DNA of 31,320 nucleotides from HGM13006 sp964518645 (lineage in GTDB: Bacteria; Bacillota; Clostridia; Oscillospirales; Oscillospiraceae), in contig CAZFGL010000007.1 of assembly GCA_964518645.1 (NCBI GenBank), positions 1 to 31,320 on the forward strand. Direction: 5' to 3'. Made by a program: the position numbers and the translations under genes. The notes beneath the pieces were generated by a model. It was not told the origin of the DNA, ran no database searches, and saw only the letters and a program-made list of their open reading frames with translations. Numbering within the stretch: position 1 is the stretch's first letter; every line of letters begins with the position of its first letter. Below, piece by piece: positions 31,099 through 31,320 of the stretch.

Positions 31099-31320
31099 TT
31101 GAAAGAACTGTTTATCGGAAATGGCGCTGTGGCCCGGGGCCTGTATGAGGCTGGCTGCGGCCTGATCTCCAGCTATCCCGGCACCCCCTCCACGGAAATT
31201 ACTGAGGAAGCCACAAAATATCCCGAAATCTACGCAGAATGGGCCCCCAATGAAAAGGTCGCTCTGGAAACCGCCTTCGGCGGCTCTCTGTCCGGCGTTC
31301 GGAGCTGCTGTGCCATGAAG
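31099..31320 (+). CDS. iorA: indolepyruvate:ferredoxin oxidoreductase alpha subunit (N-terminal part)
   Basis: 74 codons before the window ends. The start is TTG 31099, with AAAGGAG (31085-31091) upstream. The translation KELFIGNGAVARGLYEAG, then SSYPGTPSTEITEE and WAPNEKVALETAFGGSLSG, is the N-terminal pyrimidine-binding region of the 2-oxoacid:ferredoxin oxidoreductase family, IorA type. With IorB it oxidises aryl pyruvates made by transamination of Trp, Phe and Tyr to aryl-acetyl-CoA, using thiamine diphosphate and reducing ferredoxin, and is oxygen-sensitive. The full subunit is near 600 residues, with a ferredoxin-like C-terminus. iorB is expected downstream, outside the window. Confidence 0.92.
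   Translation, partial: MKELFIGNGAVARGLYEAGCGLISSYPGTPSTEITEEATKYPEIYAEWAPNEKVALETAFGGSLSGVRSCCAMK

Overview
The window looks like a chromosomal stretch of a spore-forming, anaerobic, gut-associated member of the Clostridia, most likely an Oscillospirales/Ruminococcaceae-type organism. The clues are the start of an alpha/beta small acid-soluble spore protein, a choloylglycine (bile salt) hydrolase, a cobalamin riboswitch feeding an ECF S component, indolepyruvate:ferredoxin oxidoreductase, low-GC-Firmicute promoters and Shine-Dalgarno sites, and fairly GC-rich coding sequence. Taxonomy is inferred from gene content only.

Layout. (1) 1-1758: a spore-protein gene cut by the window edge, an anti-sigma-like membrane protein, and a scar where a sigma-factor C-terminus and a YunG-like protein, both lacking their 5' ends, are butted together. 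(2) 1804-5788: a phosphate-response block on the minus strand, PhoP-like regulator, PhoR-like kinase and a Na+/phosphate cotransporter with PhoU-like tail; regulator and transporter promoters carry matching TTTACA direct repeats. (3) 5789-11825: a lic/tar-like surface-decoration locus. A minus-strand operon encodes a TarI/IspD-like cytidylyltransferase and a winged-helix/LicC/LicA fusion. Divergently lies an XRE-HTH protein fused to a second, degenerate TarI/IspD domain, followed by a polyprenyl-phosphate sugar-phosphate transferase and a family 2 glycosyltransferase. (4) 11876-18606: a four-gene phospho-signalling operon: PP2C phosphatase, a 1061-residue Ser/Thr kinase with zinc ribbon, five membrane spans and an apparently external leucine-rich-repeat domain, an FHA-FHA-proline-repeat-ABC ATPase, and an ABC-2 permease. 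This is the most striking system in the window. (5) 18621-20612: DegV/FakB-like lipid-binding protein and bile salt hydrolase. (6) 20631-23202: a minus-strand pair, UbiA/DPPR-synthase-like prenyltransferase and a polytopic GT-C-like protein. (7) 23296-25989: an orphan Gly/Pro-rich protein and a BaiCD-like flavin/Fe-S oxidoreductase with an unusual active-site region. (8) 26035-27811: a less GC-rich accessory cassette of immunity-type proteins (unknown family, DUF4304-like, Imm44-like) with no toxin visible. (9) 27829-28987: cobalamin riboswitch, DUF4430 lipoprotein-like or anchored protein and ECF S component. (10) 28989-31320: tandem terminators, a membrane sulfatase-superfamily protein and the start of iorA.

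Regions 3, 4, 6 and the sulfatase-like gene all point to building or sensing the cell envelope; regions 2, 5, 7 and 9 to nutrient and bile-compound use in the gut. No tRNA, rRNA, CRISPR array, transposase or integrase was seen. No gene-free stretch exceeds 300 bases apart from 28738-29083, which is filled by a riboswitch, a promoter and terminators. All calls come from reading the sequence and recalled family motifs; no searches were run.
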